Assembly (NCBI RefSeq): GCF_021917145.1
Contig: NC_061063.1
Coordinates: forward strand, 6,639,944-6,703,943
Reading direction: 5' to 3'
Origin: Hypomesus transpacificus
Taxonomy: Eukaryota; Chordata; Actinopteri; Osmeriformes; Osmeridae
DNA: 64,000 nucleotides
Part shown: positions 23,401-36,500 of the stretch, piece after piece
Layout of the letters: each line of letters opens with the position of its first letter
Numbering within the stretch: position 1 is the stretch's first letter
The notes under the pieces: model-generated
Told to the model about the DNA's origin: nothing
Database searches by the model: none
The model's input: the letters and a program-made list of their open reading frames with translations, nothing else
Made by a program: the position numbers and the translations under genes

Positions 23401-25609
23401 TGACCTGGACGAGACGGAGAGAGGTCAGGGGATGAGTACGCAGTGCATTTGACCATGTTTCTCGTCCAGTAACGGCCACCTCTGAGACGTCTTGAATGTG
23501 ACGTGGCTGCGGCTCATCTAAACATCCCCGTGTCTCCCCTTCTAGTCAACGTCAACAAGGTCAAGGACTTTGGCGAGGCGGCCAAGCGCGAGCTGATGAT
23601 GGACCGCCACACGTTTGAGATGTCCCGCCGGCTCTCCCACGACACCATGGAGGAGAGGGTCCCCTGGACGCCCCCCCGGCCCCTCACCCTCACGGGCTCC
23701 CTGGCCGCCTCGGGGGCCAACAGCAAGGAGAAGCTCACCCAGAGAGATCGGGAGATGGGCATCCTGCAGGAGATCTTCCTCACCAAAGAGAGGTACGTAC
23801 GGGCCTCTCGCCCTGACAGAGGCACATCAAGGCCATTTCCATTCATGGGTTCCTTTGTTTTGGGGGACCTCAGACGGGTTCTGGAATGTGGGCGTGTTCT
23901 GGAATGTGGGCGTGTTCAAGTGGCATCTTCTTATGCCTGGTGTTTGTGTGTCCCCCCCCCCCCCCCCCCCCCCCCCCCCTTGCAGTGTGCCTGACTGCCC
24001 ACATGAGCCGGACCCAGAGGCCTATGAGCCCATGCCTCCACGCCTCATTCCTCTCGACGAGGTAGGTGTCTCCCACACACACACACACACACCCTGCCTT
24101 CACGGTGCACACCTCTCTAACCCCCATCCCGCTCCCCTCTCAGGACTCTACCATGATGGATGACAGCTACCCAGAGCCCATGGACACCACTCCCCAGCCA
24201 GGCCCCGCCGGGGTCCCCATCGAGGGCTCCAAGCTGCCCCCTGTCCTGGCCAACCTCATCAAGTTGGGCACCAGCGGACCCAGCCCCCAGGCAGTGGGCA
24301 CGCCCGGCGGCCCCGTGGTGCCGCCCTCCGTCAACGTCCAGGAGCTCCTGTCCTCCATCATGGTGAGTGGGGAGGGCAGACTGTGTCCAGGCGCTGCGCC
24401 GGGCTCCCTGGGAGCTTCCCCCGACCCTGACGGCTCTTTCTCCCTTCCTCCCCCCCCCCCAGGGCGCCCAGGGCACACAGTCCACCGAGGACCTGATCAA
24501 GCAGCCCGACTTCTCTGACAAGATCAAGCAGCTGCTGGGCTCTCTGCAGCAGACCCAGAACCAGACCCCCCCCATCGGACCCCCCCCCGGAGGTAGCTAC
24601 AGCACCACCTTATACTGAACACACCCCTCCACCCCTCACACAACACCCCTCCACCCCCCACACAACACCCCTCCACCCCCCACACAACACCCCTCCACCC
24701 CCCACACAACACCCCTCCACCCCCCACACAACACCCCTCCACCCCCCACACAACACCCCTCCACCCCCACACAACACCCCTCCACCCCCCACACAACACC
24801 CCTCCACCCCCCACACAACACCCCTCCACCCCCCACACAACACCCCTCCACCCCCCACACAACACCCCTCCACCCCCACACAACACCCTACATGAGATAC
24901 TGGTCGCTCCACCTTTTTGGATTTACCAGCTAACACTGTGTGTGTTCTGTCTCCACAGTGAACCAGGGCTTGCTCGGACACGGCCCAGGCATGAACAACA
25001 TGAACATGGGCAACATGAACATGGGCATGCAGATGCCCATGAACGGAGGCTACCCTCCCAACAAGCCCCCAGGCGCCCCCCCGCACTTTAACCACCCCCC
25101 GCCCCCGCACAACCACGGGCCCCCCTTCAATGCCGGGGGCGGCCCCCGCATGATGGGCCCCCCGCCGGGCCAGGGGCGAGGCGGAGACAACGGCAACTAC
25201 TGGGGAGACGACTCCATGAGGGGCGGGCCCCACCGGGGGGGCGGCGGGGGGGGGCACTTCCACCGTGGCCGAGGCAGGGGAGGGGAGCAGGGGTTTAGAG
25301 GTCGCGGACGAGGGGGTCCTAGAGGAGGCCTCAACAACATGGGAGGTAAGTCACCCCGTGGCTCCAATCACCAGAGCAGTTGACAGATAGCGGTGGAGTT
25401 CCTGGTTCTAACACGCTAACTCTCTGTTCTCCTCCTCAGACATGTCCAAGAGACCTGTGTGTCGCCATTTCATGATGAAGGGTAACTGCCGCTACGAGAG
25501 CAACTGTGCTTTCTACCACCCTGGAGTGAACGGACCCCCGCTGCCCCCCAATCACCCGGCCAACAGTCAGCACAGCCAGCACCCCCCCCACCCTCAACAT
25601 GGACACTAG
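20460..25609 (+). CDS. ppp1r10: Protein phosphatase 1 regulatory subunit 10 (PNUTS)
   Basis: 17 coding exons joined in frame to 820 residues: 20460-20566, 20812-20898, 21349-21484, 21706-21757, 21911-22000, 22109-22246, 22354-22459, 22581-22684, 22780-22889, 22989-23148, 23280-23423, 23546-23792, 23986-24061, 24144-24362, 24463-24592, 24959-25345, 25440-25609. Order: an N-terminal TFIIS-type helical bundle (about 70-150, [14 protein letters not shown]), basic linkers, the PP1-docking RVxF-type motif KSVRWAEE near 388 followed by [11 protein letters not shown], a conserved EAAKRE and RRLSHD block, an RGG/Gly/Pro-rich region (about 680-760), and one CCCH zinc finger ([20 protein letters not shown]) near the C-terminus. 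PNUTS tethers nuclear PP1, with TOX4 and WDR82, to RNA polymerase II and chromatin. The ATG follows the acceptor by two bases (CAG-AG-ATG). The human protein is about 940 residues; the difference lies mainly in the shorter glycine/histidine repeat region. Neighbours mrps18b and abcf1 agree with the human order. Confidence 0.97.
21609..21686. repeat. 13-bp tandem repeat in ppp1r10 intron 3
   Basis: Six imperfect copies of GTCTAACCCTCTG lie just upstream of the exon beginning at 21706, extending its pyrimidine-rich tract. Confidence 0.9.
23952..23979 (+). repeat. Poly-C tract forming a splice-site pyrimidine tract
   Basis: A run of 28 C followed by TTGCAG and the ppp1r10 exon at 23986. The homopolymer is the pyrimidine tract of this acceptor. 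Confidence 0.95.
24620..24889. repeat. 22-bp C-rich minisatellite in a ppp1r10 intron
   Basis: About 12 copies of a 22-base unit built from ACACAACACCCCT and CCACCCCCC, with only one- or two-base variation. It lies between the exons ending at 24592 and starting at 24959. The minus strand is strongly G-rich with GGGGG runs in each unit. Confidence 0.95.
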
Positions 25610-27590
25610 ATGTGACAACTCCCCGCACACACACTCTTCTCCACTAGGTGGCCGGCATCCGGTACCGGCAACCAGAACCAGGGCTTCCTGAGAGACTTGC
25701 CCAGCTTTGTCCTGCAGCAATCAAAGACTGAAACTAAAGAGCTTTTACAGGATGCTACCACTATGGTTGTCCTAGGGCTGTGGTGGGACTTGTCATGATG
25801 ACACAAGACTGGGGAAACACAAACTGAAGAGGGTGCAAGTACGCCTGGTTTTGGACTCAAGTTCTTCCTTCAGAACACACTGAGCTGGAAGCGTCACATG
25901 CCAGTCACATCTGAAGAACAGAGCCTGCATTAGCTGATAACTAAGCGCCCCCCCCCCCCCCCCCATCAGGGCACAGTACACACAAACACACCCTCTTTCT
26001 CCCTCTCGATCTCCCCCTCTTGCTTTCTTTCTACCCCCCTCTCTGGGAACACGTAGGGGAAGGATAGCTGTGAGATGAATATGATCCAGGATTATAGGTG
26101 TACAGATATTTTATTGCGATCATTTTTAACACCACAGTTGTTCCCAGAGTAATGACCACTATTTATGGAGGGGGGGTTTGCACGCCTCTCACTGTATCTG
26201 GCCCGCGTCTCGCCCCGCTGCAGCGCTCCAGGCCAGCTATGCTTATGGGATCTAATACTGACTCCTCCATGGTTTCACTTGGTTTAGTCCAATCACCAAT
26301 GGGCATAAACCCCCTTAACTGTCCCCACCATGAACCTGTAAAAGATGAGCAGCTCACCGTGAGATCTCACAGTGAGAGTCAGCTCACCAGGACATGAGCC
26401 CTGGACAGCCAGGGCCAGATGAACTCCCAGGTGGAAAATCTTGCACTGTTTCCAATTGTGGTCCTGTTTCTCATATGAAAAGCTTCTAGAAGCCAGTTGA
26501 TATATATCACATCTTATAGTAAGGTGGCTTCCGTTGAAATGAATGTCGTATTCACCAAATATTTCCTAGGCAGTGATGTATGAACGTGTGATTTAGTGAG
26601 CCAGCTCTCCCTCTCCCAGGGCAACTTGGATCACGGGGTCAGCTGCTCTGCTCATTCAGATGCACAGGGCGACCGTAGAGATATATATCTTTTTTTTTTC
26701 TCTCTCCATCAAACTTAGGAAGCACTTTGAAAAATGGCATTAGCATTAGTGCTAGTAAATTAGAGCCAATCCCATGCCTAACCTGCCCACTAATGACTGA
26801 TCTAGCCTTTAGTCTTCATTGGCTTTCCCATGGGACATATTCTGTAAGAAAGGCCTAAGGCCTTGAATGTTTCCCTAAGATAATCGATCATACCATAGTC
26901 TTTAATTTATGTAATTGACCAACCCAGACGAATGGCTTCTGGAATATGTATATATGTTTTATTTGACCGACCTGAGGGCCTTTGTGGAAGTGCTAGTTTG
27001 CCTTGCAGTGACTGGTAAGGCATATATCAGACTGTCAGTTGTCATTGTGCCGGAGACGGCCTGACCGCAGACTTCCTGGTTTCTCCAAGCCCCGGTGTCG
27101 TGAGGGCCTCCTGATCCTCCCGTAGGACTTAGCAACAGGATTACATGTGACAATCATGAAGGTTAAAAGTCCTCGATTCCCATCGGCATCCACTTGCTTC
27201 TTAGCTCTGCTCCGTCACCTGCTCTGCTGGACCTGCGTGCATGGGCATCCGAGGGCATGGGCTCACCGAGGGCATCGGGTCATCGAGGGCGTCTTCATTG
27301 TTACACGAAGCTCAATTGAAATCAATTATTCTCTGGGTCAACAATTTCAAGTGTTTTCTGTGAAAACAGTGGCCTTCATGTCTCTTGTGGGACTGTAATA
27401 GTGTCGTCTCCTTTTTATTTTCAGTTTCTTCTGTTTTTATTTTTATACAAATGTTGATTTCGGGCGAAGTCCAGTTTTTTGTTTTGAGATGTTTGTATTG
27501 ATGTGGTTGTGTAAATACGTACACACACATTCATACACATACAGTATAAGTATTTTGTACATGAAGTAATAAATGTTATAAAATTAGTTA
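25610..27590 (+). other. ppp1r10: 3' UTR of ppp1r10
   Basis: No coding frame follows the stop at 25607-25609. The first good poly(A) signal (AATAAA) is at 27568-27573, followed by T/GT-rich sequence, so a UTR of nearly 2 kb is likely. It contains a poly-C run (about 25951-25964). Confidence 0.65.
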
Positions 27591-29562
27591 TTTGTGTCTT
27601 TTAGTGTCTTATTGTTTTTTTTTTTGTCAGGTTTCTCTTTCAATATTAAAATAGTAAGATAAATAAATGGAGATTATCGGTAAGGTATCGATGAAAATTG
27701 AAAGCTATTAATAATATTGAGACCTATGAAATAAAAATTGCCAGTTGAGCAAGCTGTCGTTAAACTTTACCTGTTAGGGATGTCCTCATTCAGTAAAGGA
27801 TTGTTCAGTTTGACATATACCATTTATGACCTCAGCAGAGTAAGTAATATCTCTCTAATGGGTTTAAACAGGGCTATATACTCCCATAATACAGCCATTC
27901 AAACTATCCTTGTCCAAACTCAGCTGCATCCTGTTCAGCCAATCAGGATAAAGGACAGCCCAGCCAATGGCAGAAGGCCTGGTGTAGCCGGTGAGATCCG
28001 TGTTCTCAGGGCTGGGCTGAACCCAGATGGTCGACGCAATGTGTGATCAGGAGTGGCTTTCCACCCTGCCCAACCGTTCAAATATTGACCAGGTGCTATG
28101 ACACACATCAGAAACCCCGCCAGAGAAAGAGAGAGAGTGAAAGGATGTGTGGTGGCCCAGAGCTTAGGGCCACCTCAGCATTCTGCTGGTCCACCATCCA
28201 TCCACACGTTTCATACCAAGCCTGCTGCCTCAGTGTGGACGTCAATTTGTCAAGTCTTTGGTGGATCTTAGTGGTCATCAAAGCACTTTGAGCTGCAATT
28301 CTTGTAAGAAATGTGCTATATAAATAAAGTCTTATTATTATTATTATTATATTATCATTGGAAGACTGCACAAGGATAGTTCTGTGTCAGGGCCCTCACT
28401 CATTAACCACCTTTAGTGGGTTCCTTTGTGAATGGTTGGGCAGTTTGTTCAGTAGAGACAGGGGGAGGACCTTATGCTAAATCATTACAATTACTGTGGC
28501 AAACAGCCAACCCATGCAACAGACAGTTACTGTATGATAAGTGTCAATAAGGAACTTTTTCCTAAATTGTTCCTACCTAAAGTTCCTGTCTGATAAAAAG
28601 TTTTCTTCTGGCTCCGTGCTGTGCTCTACAGATATATTAGTAATTAAATTGCTTAAAAGAGGATCAAGATAAATCAAGAATGTTTATTAAATTAGATTTA
28701 TACAAAACATTTGGAAAAAAATCTAATAGGAATTGAGCAGATCTGTGTGTGAGACAGCCATATACAGGGAATGGTGATTCTTGCTCTAGATAAGTTGTTA
28801 GAGAGGCCCTGGTAGAGTCCAGAACAAAGCTTTCATTGATCTCAGGCTGGTCACATTATCCCCTGCTCAGATGAACTGGTGCGCGAGGAGGAGGTGGAAG
28901 GCAGGTGGAGGTGTCTTGGCAGTAGGCTATTGTGTATGCTTTTATTTAGTGCATATTTTACCATTTACAACCTTGTCATAGTGACCCTGTGATGTGGTTT
29001 AATCGCCTACTCAACCCAGCAGAATGCTATAGATGTAATTAATATGCAAGCAGTACAACATAGCCAACACAGTCCCATGATTTGCATGACATCATGTGCA
29101 AGTCTTATTAAATATAGCAGTATACATCAAATATGTAATCACAAAACGAAGCATCCAGATCTCCTAATCTCCATTAAATCCCTGTACCTTACATAAGGAC
29201 ATTCATGAAGACTATCTCACGGATCTGACTTGAACCAATCAAAAGTAGACCAGTCATCCCAGTGTCAAATCAGATTCCTGAACTATATGCTGACTTGTCC
29301 TTGGACCTGAGCCAAAAATTCTCATTTGATAGATGTCCAGAGGTGTTTTGTCTCTGCAAAACCTGTTCGTTTGACAACCACACTGTCATTTCATGGTGGA
29401 ATATGAAATACGTCAACAAGATGAATTACTTGCTTTAAAGAATCGCTGTCAAAGAAAACAATAGCAGCATTCCAAGATTCCGAATGTGGAGTTGTAGAAC
29501 TGGCCTTTAGGAACATTCCAGCAGGGGAGTGAGAGGGGGTGTGTCCACCAGGTGAGCAGGTG
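27591..29562. other. Intergenic between ppp1r10 and agr2
   Basis: No gene recognised. Holds a LINE-type 3' tail (separate entry) and two CCAAT-like boxes (about 27935-27970). Confidence 0.5.
28225..28351 (+). mobile_element. LINE/SINE 3' tail
   Basis: The segment ending GTGCTATATAAATAAAGTC followed by a TTA repeat is the typical 3' end of a teleost non-LTR element. Only the tail is recognisable; the 5' limit is uncertain. Confidence 0.55.
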
Positions 29563-29652
29563 TATAAATGCATTTGAGGTGAGAGCGGAGTGACACAGCA
29601 GGTCCCACAGCAGCAGCAGACGGAGCCCACACAAAGGTACCAGTGATACCAG
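29563..29652 (+). promoter_or_regulatory. agr2: agr2 TATA box and untranslated first exon
   Basis: TATAAAT at 29563-29569 is followed about 25-30 bases later by a likely start site. A donor (AG-GTAAGA) closes an untranslated exon at 29652. The acceptor at 29893 opens the start-codon exon 15 bases before the ATG. Confidence 0.65.
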
Positions 29653-29908
29653 GTAAGAGATCTGGCCTGTCGTCAAAGACTTCCTTTTTTCTCTCCATCA
29701 GCAGTCTTTCTTCACTCTCTGATATCTCCTGATCTTGTCCTTCATTCAGAAGGCAGCTGTAATCGCTCCAGGTCCTCTTCAGTGCTGCTCACAAATGCTT
29801 ATAATCATGTGAAATCCTACATAGGACACAATCCTTCATTCATCCATTCCGAGATTGTTACGTGACAACCCTGCGGTGCTTGTGTGCTTCCAGAGAGAGC
29901 TAGCAAGT

Positions 29909-31717
29909 ATGATCAAAGGACTGTTGTCAGTACTGTTGGTCCTCGTGGCCGTCTCCTCTGCTCTGGGAAAGCCGGAGAAGAACATCGCCAGGAGAGGAAA
30001 GAGGATCCCCCAGACTCTGTCCAGAGGTACAACACTTCTCTCCTCCATTCTTCTCATTACAAATGCTAAACTTCTCAGGGCAGCACAAAATGATTAGCCT
30101 GGCTGAGGAGTGGACTAGACGGACGAGGTATTTAGAGGGGTTTCTTGTGGTCTGCAAACCTGGTGTTGTTTTAACATTTGAGAATGTAAAGATATGAAGT
30201 TCACTTCCACGTTGTGTGGTGTTTCTGCAGGATGGGGTGACCAGCTGATCTGGGCTCAGACATATGAGGAAGGCCTCTACTGGGCCAGGATGCAGTAAGT
30301 CAGAAAAAAGGGAGTCAGATGGCTGAGCGGTTAGGGAATCGGGCTAGTAATCAGAAGGTCACTGGTTCGATTCCCAGCCATGCCAAATGACGTTGTGTCC
30401 TTGGGCAAGGCACTTCACCTTACTTGCCTCAGGGGGAATGTCCCTGTACTTACTGTAAGTCGCTCTGGATAAGAGCGTCTGGTAAATGTAAATGTTAGTC
30501 AGTTCATACTTAACACTTGTAAATACGTTTATTATTAACATCTAGAAATGTTAATAAGTTATATTTGTTAGATAAGGAAACTAAATGTAAAATAAAAACG
30601 GACTGACCTTTTGTCTCTATAGGAACAAGCCTCTCATGGTCATCTTTCATCTAGAGGACTGCCCCCACAGTCTTGGTAAGGCTCCACATCCAGCCAATAG
30701 GCTGTCTCTCTACCGTTGGGGAACATTTTCCAATTTGTTACAAAAAATTGGAGGTTTTCTGTTTCTCTTCAGTCGTCATATCCTGAATACTGAAGTTCTG
30801 TTGATCTTGTTGATTATTCAAACAGTTTGGGAGCGTCATCCAACTTGTTGGAAAGCAAACACACATTTGTTTGCTCAGTTTGTTGTGCGTTGTACATCCT
30901 GGCGCTAGGATTGGGGGGAGGGGTGGGGGGGTGAGGGGGGCGTGAGGGGGGACGGGTGGGAAGGGGGGCCTGTAGTTGAATGGTTCCATCAATGAATGCT
31001 TGGTCTCTGGTGTAAATGTGACATTACTTTCATGTGTCAGCTATGAAGAAATCCTTCACCGAGGACAAGGACATCCAAAAAGTAGCTGATGAGGACCTCA
31101 TCGTCCTCAATCTTGTGGTACGTTTACCTTCAGGAGCAACAAACTAAAAAGTTAAATGGTGGACATGACTCAAATGTTTTATCCGAAAGCTATTCATGAG
31201 CTCTTCGTCTTCCATTAAACCCACTGATCAAGCACCTTGTTCTCCCTGGTTCCAGTATGAAACCACCGACAAGCATCTCTCCCCAGATGGGCAGTACGTC
31301 CCCAGAATCATCTTTGTCGGTGAGTCTGATCTCGAATGCCTCAGGTCTTCCATCTATCATGCAAAATACTTGGAACTTTTGCCATTTGAATCATGCTGTT
31401 CTCTCTTTTTGATCTTGTTCCAGATCCTTCCATGACAGTGAGAGCTGACATCACGGGACGTTACTCCAACCGCATGTATGCCTACGAGCCCTCTGACATC
31501 AAACTCTGTGAGTACCTTAATGCAGGTTGACTGAACAGACAATACTGTCTGACACTGATAAAGCATGTACATGCAAACACCTAATTCAGACTCATCTGTC
31601 TAGATACAGGAGTGAATAAAATGCTCTTTTGCACCAAATAAAGTTGATTTGCTTTCTCTGTCTATAGTGCTGGCCAACATGGAGAAGGCCAAGAAGCTTC
31701 TGAAGACTGAGCTGTAA
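29909..31717 (+). CDS. agr2: Anterior gradient 2, ER-resident protein disulfide isomerase family
   Basis: Seven coding exons: 29909-30026, 30231-30294, 30623-30675, 31041-31117, 31256-31319, 31424-31507, 31668-31717, encoding 169 residues. A signal peptide is clear ([20 protein letters not shown]). A basic linker follows, then the family core [20 protein letters not shown], a thioredoxin-like fold with a single-cysteine active site CPHS near residues 74-77, [20 protein letters not shown] and [15 protein letters not shown]. The last four residues, KTEL, are the AGR-type ER retention signal. AGR2 assists mucin folding in secretory epithelia and controls proliferation and regeneration in fish and amphibians. 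The neighbour order agr2-tspan13-bzw2-ankmy2-sostdc1 matches human 7p21 and excludes most alternatives; TXNDC12 would carry two active-site cysteines. A SINE lies in the second coding intron. Poly(A) signal AATAAA is at 31941-31946. Confidence 0.96.
30310..30494 (+). mobile_element. tRNA-Leu-like SINE in an agr2 intron
   Basis: The head is a nearly complete tRNA-like sequence with A box TGGCTGAGCGGTTAGG and B box GGTTCGATTCC. A body with TTGGGCAAGGCACTTCACC follows, then the tail GTCGCTCTGGATAAGAGCGT, CTGGTAAATG and short ATGTAA repeats. This is the layout of V-SINE-type teleost SINEs. Both promoter boxes look intact, so it is relatively young. No clear target-site duplication was found. Confidence 0.85.
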
Positions 31718-32495
31718 GCTCGGTGACAAGACTGGCAGCTGATGATGAAAATATCTCTTGTTCTACAGCTGAAGAGTTAACATCCTGCTGTCATCAGAAT
31801 CATACCAAGCACTGGAGTGAATGAATCTCTACTTTACTGGGAAAAAAAACAACACAATTCTTCTCTTGTACTCTGTTACTTCTCGTTTCCTACCTGTATT
31901 GTCTTTGTAATGTATTACCGTACATTTGACATGTCTTTTTAATAAATTTTGTGCTGTTCAATGCCCCAAACAATGCCCCAATCTCATAGTTTTTTGTAAA
32001 AAAAAAAAACGTTCTCAAGGATTGTGTGTGAAGCGAAGAAAAAACCCCACACACGATTGCTGAATCGACCTCCGGCTCACATCCTGGATGGGCGGGACCA
32101 CAGGAGCTGAAAGACCTTTTCCTGAGTCACAGGGTTGCTATGGTTACAGAACCCCAACCATTGTTCTGTAACGAGTTCCGTGTGCACAGCAGCCGTGGCA
32201 GATGCTGGTTGGTCAGGGGTTGAGAGGGGGACACATTTGTGTTGGGCAAGATTGTGTGCCAATGTTACTCATGAATGCAAATAAAATCATTCTTTTTGTC
32301 AGTTAATTTTCAGTTCACAAAAGCTCCGGAGATTTCTCCATATGATTCCAGGATTTATACATTGCAATGTAGATAAGTAAAGGAATGTGTAGAGCCCTCA
32401 ACTTTAAGAAAGGGTCAAATGTCACACAATTCAGGAATACAATGGCTGTTTTAAAAATAATTAAAAAGGACAGAAGAGAAATTGACATTGTTGCT

Positions 32496-33339
32496 TTTAT
32501 TGTGATTTACAGTACAAAGGCTCAGGTAAATAGTTCACAGAACTGTCCGTGCAGTGGCTGTGGCACACACCAGCAGAGAATTCATGCAAGAGGCCAAACA
32601 CACAGCACACAGTCAAAATGATGCCCTTACGGTTGAAACACCAGTGAGCAAATCGAAAGACGCGCACACACGCACACCTGACACTAGATAAACTATCACC
32701 AGGGTTTCAACAATCAGAAAGTTTGATATCATTGTTTTTCACTCTTCAGTGGTCCTCAATTACCCCCACATGTTCTAGTCCATAGTTCCACTGTACAACA
32801 GTAGCTTGAGGCTTTGGATTATTGCATTGACAGAAACACTGACATTTTTTTTGCAGATTTCAAATTAAGAATATTTGAATACAAATGTTATACAGGAAAC
32901 TAAAAACATTATGCAAATCTAGGCAGTAAGGTTCAATACCAGCAAGCAAAACAAAATGCATAAATAGTAGTAGAGAATATACAGCATACGATTACTGACA
33001 AACAGTCTGCAGTTGAGTATCAAATCAAATATACACATACTTCAACTCATCGGTCCACATGCCAACGAAACCACATCGGTTCTTCATCATACGACATTAG
33101 CCATATTGATTGAAAACGTAGATTCCTTAAGGGAATATGTCCTTAGAGTGTTTACACACACACACACACACCCTTCATATAGCAGAGGAATAGTCTCTCA
33201 CTCCTTAAAAACAAGTTGAATGCTTAAAAAACGGACCACGTCCGTCCCAACGGCCTTTTGATTTACAAACGTATCCTCTAAAACATCCAGAAGGTAGGAG
33301 GTGACAGTGCAAAGGGACAATACAAGAGGTTGCTCGCGG
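32496..33339 (-). other. tspan13: 3' UTR of tspan13
   Basis: Noncoding sequence beyond the tspan13 stop, with a minus-strand AATAAA at 32496-32501. The roughly 500 bases between this and the agr2 poly(A) site show nothing recognisable. Confidence 0.55.
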
Positions 33340-33437
33340 TTACAGGAAAGCACTGGGGTTTGCGCGTGGGTCTTTCTGGTTCCTGTACCTGTACGTCTGC
33401 CACACCCCCAGGATCTGGAATGCAGAGAAAGAGAAAA

Positions 33438-33516
<79 letters not shown>

Positions 33517-36500
33517 CTTTCTTCCACGGGACAGGGGCAAAGAGAGAGCAAGAAATAGAGAAATGGCGATATTAAAAGAGCAAAGATAAGAACAAGCCTG
33601 AGAGAGATCACCTCAGTGAAGCTGAAAAAGAGGCCTATCCCTCCCACGAAGCGGAGCACCTCCCCAGCATGCTTCTGGATCTTATCACCGCAGGGTGTGC
33701 AGGAGTGGTTAGGGAAACACGCCTGCAGGGGGCAACACACACAACCACACAAACACACAACCACACAAACACACACAACCACACACAACCACACGCACAC
33801 ACAACCACACACACACTCAAGATCACAGAATGACTAAACCGAACAAGATTGACCATCTATGGAGAAGACTGAGACGCAAAGAGGAGATTCTTACCGCATC
33901 ACAGGTCATGTTGACCTCCACATGTCGGAAACCGCAGCAGTTAAGATTCTTCTCCACATCTCCCTGCGTGGCTTGAGAATTGTTCCATCCCACTTCCAGC
34001 AGATGCTCCTGCAAAACAATGCACACCACACACCATCAAACACACTACTACCCCTGTATGACGATAGAACCAGACCCATTTTATTCTAACATTCCCTCAC
34101 CCCAATGCTGAATGCAAACAAAGTCCTGCCTGAATAAGTCAGTGATTTTGACTCAATGGCAGAGAGCTTCTAAATATACTTTCTCATGCTGGGGGTTTAG
34201 TAAACAGACCAGACTGCGGCAGACCCTCCTAAGAGACAAGTTAAAAGCCTCTCTGGTCTGCCACAGGCTCTTTAGAGTGGCCACAAACAACCCACATTTC
34301 ATTAGCGACACCTAGTAAGCTACAACAGGAAGTGAAAGCTGGGAGGAAAGCTGTTTCTTCAGTATAATAACTTGTCAGTTTGATTTAAGTTTTTACACAC
34401 AAAGTAGTGTATCACACCTATAGTCGTATGCAAAAGTTTGGGCACCCCTGATAATCTCCATTACTTTCATCTATAAATTGTTGGGTGTTTGGATCAGGAA
34501 CTTCTTTGTCATATATATATAATACCTAATGGACACTGTGATATTTTAGCAGTGAAATAAGGTTTATTTGATAAACAGAAAATATGCCATATGCATCATA
34601 AGAGAATTAGACAGGTGCATACATTTGGGCACCCCAACAGAAAAATCACATTAATATTTACTAGAGCTTTCTTTTTCAAAAATAACAGCCTCTAGAAGGT
34701 TCTTATATGCCTCTTATGAGCCTCTGATGACTGTCTGGATTCTGGATGAAGGTATTTTGGACCATTCTCCCTTACAATACATCTCCAGTTCAGTAAGGTT
34801 TGATGGGTGCCTAGTGTGGACAGCCCATTTCAAGTCATCCCATAGATTTTCAATTATATTCAAGTCTGGGGACTGAGATGGCCATTCCAGAACATTGTAG
34901 TTGTTCATCTGCATAAATGCCTTAGTGGATTTGGAGCAATGTTTCGTTTTGTTGTCCTGCTGGAACACCCAACTCCGCCATAACTTCAGCTTTGTTACAG
35001 ATTCTTGGAACATTATTGTCAACTGTGTTATTTTGCCTCCATACGTAACGCCTCTTGTTGTGACCAAATAGCTCTATCTTTGTCTCATCAGTTTGGCAAA
35101 CCTCAAACAAGCCGGTTTGAGGCGTGGGTGCAGAAAAGGCTACTACTCTCCCATACAGCTGTTCTCTATGCAATGTGCGCTGAATGGTCGAGCAATGCAC
35201 AGTGACACCATCTGCAGCAAGATGACCTTGCAGGTCTTTGGAGGTGGTCTGAGGGTTGTCCTTGACCATTCTGACCATTCTTCGCCTTTGCCTCTTTGTT
35301 ATTTTTCTTGGCCTGCCACTTCTGGCCTTAACAAGAACTGTGCCTGTTATCTTCCATTTCTTAATGATTCCTCACAGTGGAAAGTGATAACTGAAACCTC
35401 CTGGATAACCTTTTGTAGCTTTCCTCTAAACCATACTGCTGAACAATCATTGTTTTAAGATCATTCAATAGCTGGTTTGATGCCCCCATTTTGCCACTGT
35501 TCAGAGGAGAATCAAAGAGAAGCACAACTTGCAATTGGCTACCTTAAATACCTTTTCTAATGCTAGGATGCACCTTTCAATGGAATTGAAGGCTTAACGA
35601 GTTAAAAGGACTAATTATGTGTTGCAGTTAATCAGCATTTAGTAGGTAGAGGTATTCAAATCAACAAAATGATTAGGGTGCCCAAACTTTTTCACATTTG
35701 ATTTAATTTCACACAACTAAATACTGCTACACTAAAAATGTTTGTCTGGAAAACACCCCAGCACTCAGTGTTATCTAGAAAATGAATATTACACCACTGT
35801 GATCTTTTTTTGGTGAAGACAGAGTCAATTATCATGCAGCCTCAGAGGGACGCCTAAACTTTTGCATACGACTGTAGTTTTTAGCAGGGATGTAGTGTAG
35901 CAATATTAGCTTTTGATGTCCTGTGAGGATGCTGTTGGTTCCTACCTGCTGGTCTTTGTTGATAGCCAGACAGGCACTGGAGACGGAGATTTGCACGATG
36001 AAAACCATGAACAGTATGATCATGTACTGGGCTCCCCTGTAAAGGAATAACAAACCAAGGGGCACATCGAGTACATCCTCAATGAAAAAAAGCTACTTTT
36101 GAGGCCAGCTCTTTGTACATGGGCTTTTCCCAAATAGAAATATACCAGGGCTGACCTTCTAAATGGATAATGTGGAATATTCCAGACTGAACGGATAAGG
36201 GTTAATTATGTCTGTGTTGTATTGTGTCAGGGTCCTTGGGAACATAACGATCAGCAGTATCTGCTAAGCCTGAATACAGAGTGAAACAGGATGCTCGGCT
36301 CCCAGATCTTGTTGCTTATATGCATGCATGAATGGACAAGCAACGTGGATTTTCCAAAACATTCAGTTAAGAGTGCAGCCAGGAAAACAATCACTATTCA
36401 CACTCATTTCACTTTAATTTTTTTGAAAGGCAAAGGTAATTCATTATAGTTCCTGAAGGAATTGTTTGGCCAACCATCCATCCATTCCTTCTTTATGATC

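Noticed and set aside
24524-25263. Long minus-strand open frames rich in Gly, Val, Cys and Trp
   Set aside because: They are translations of the 22-bp minisatellite and of the strand opposite ppp1r10 coding exons; no splice or start context supports them.
33301-33812. Open frames of alternating Arg-Glu or Ser-Leu
   Set aside because: Translations of the GA/TC microsatellite.
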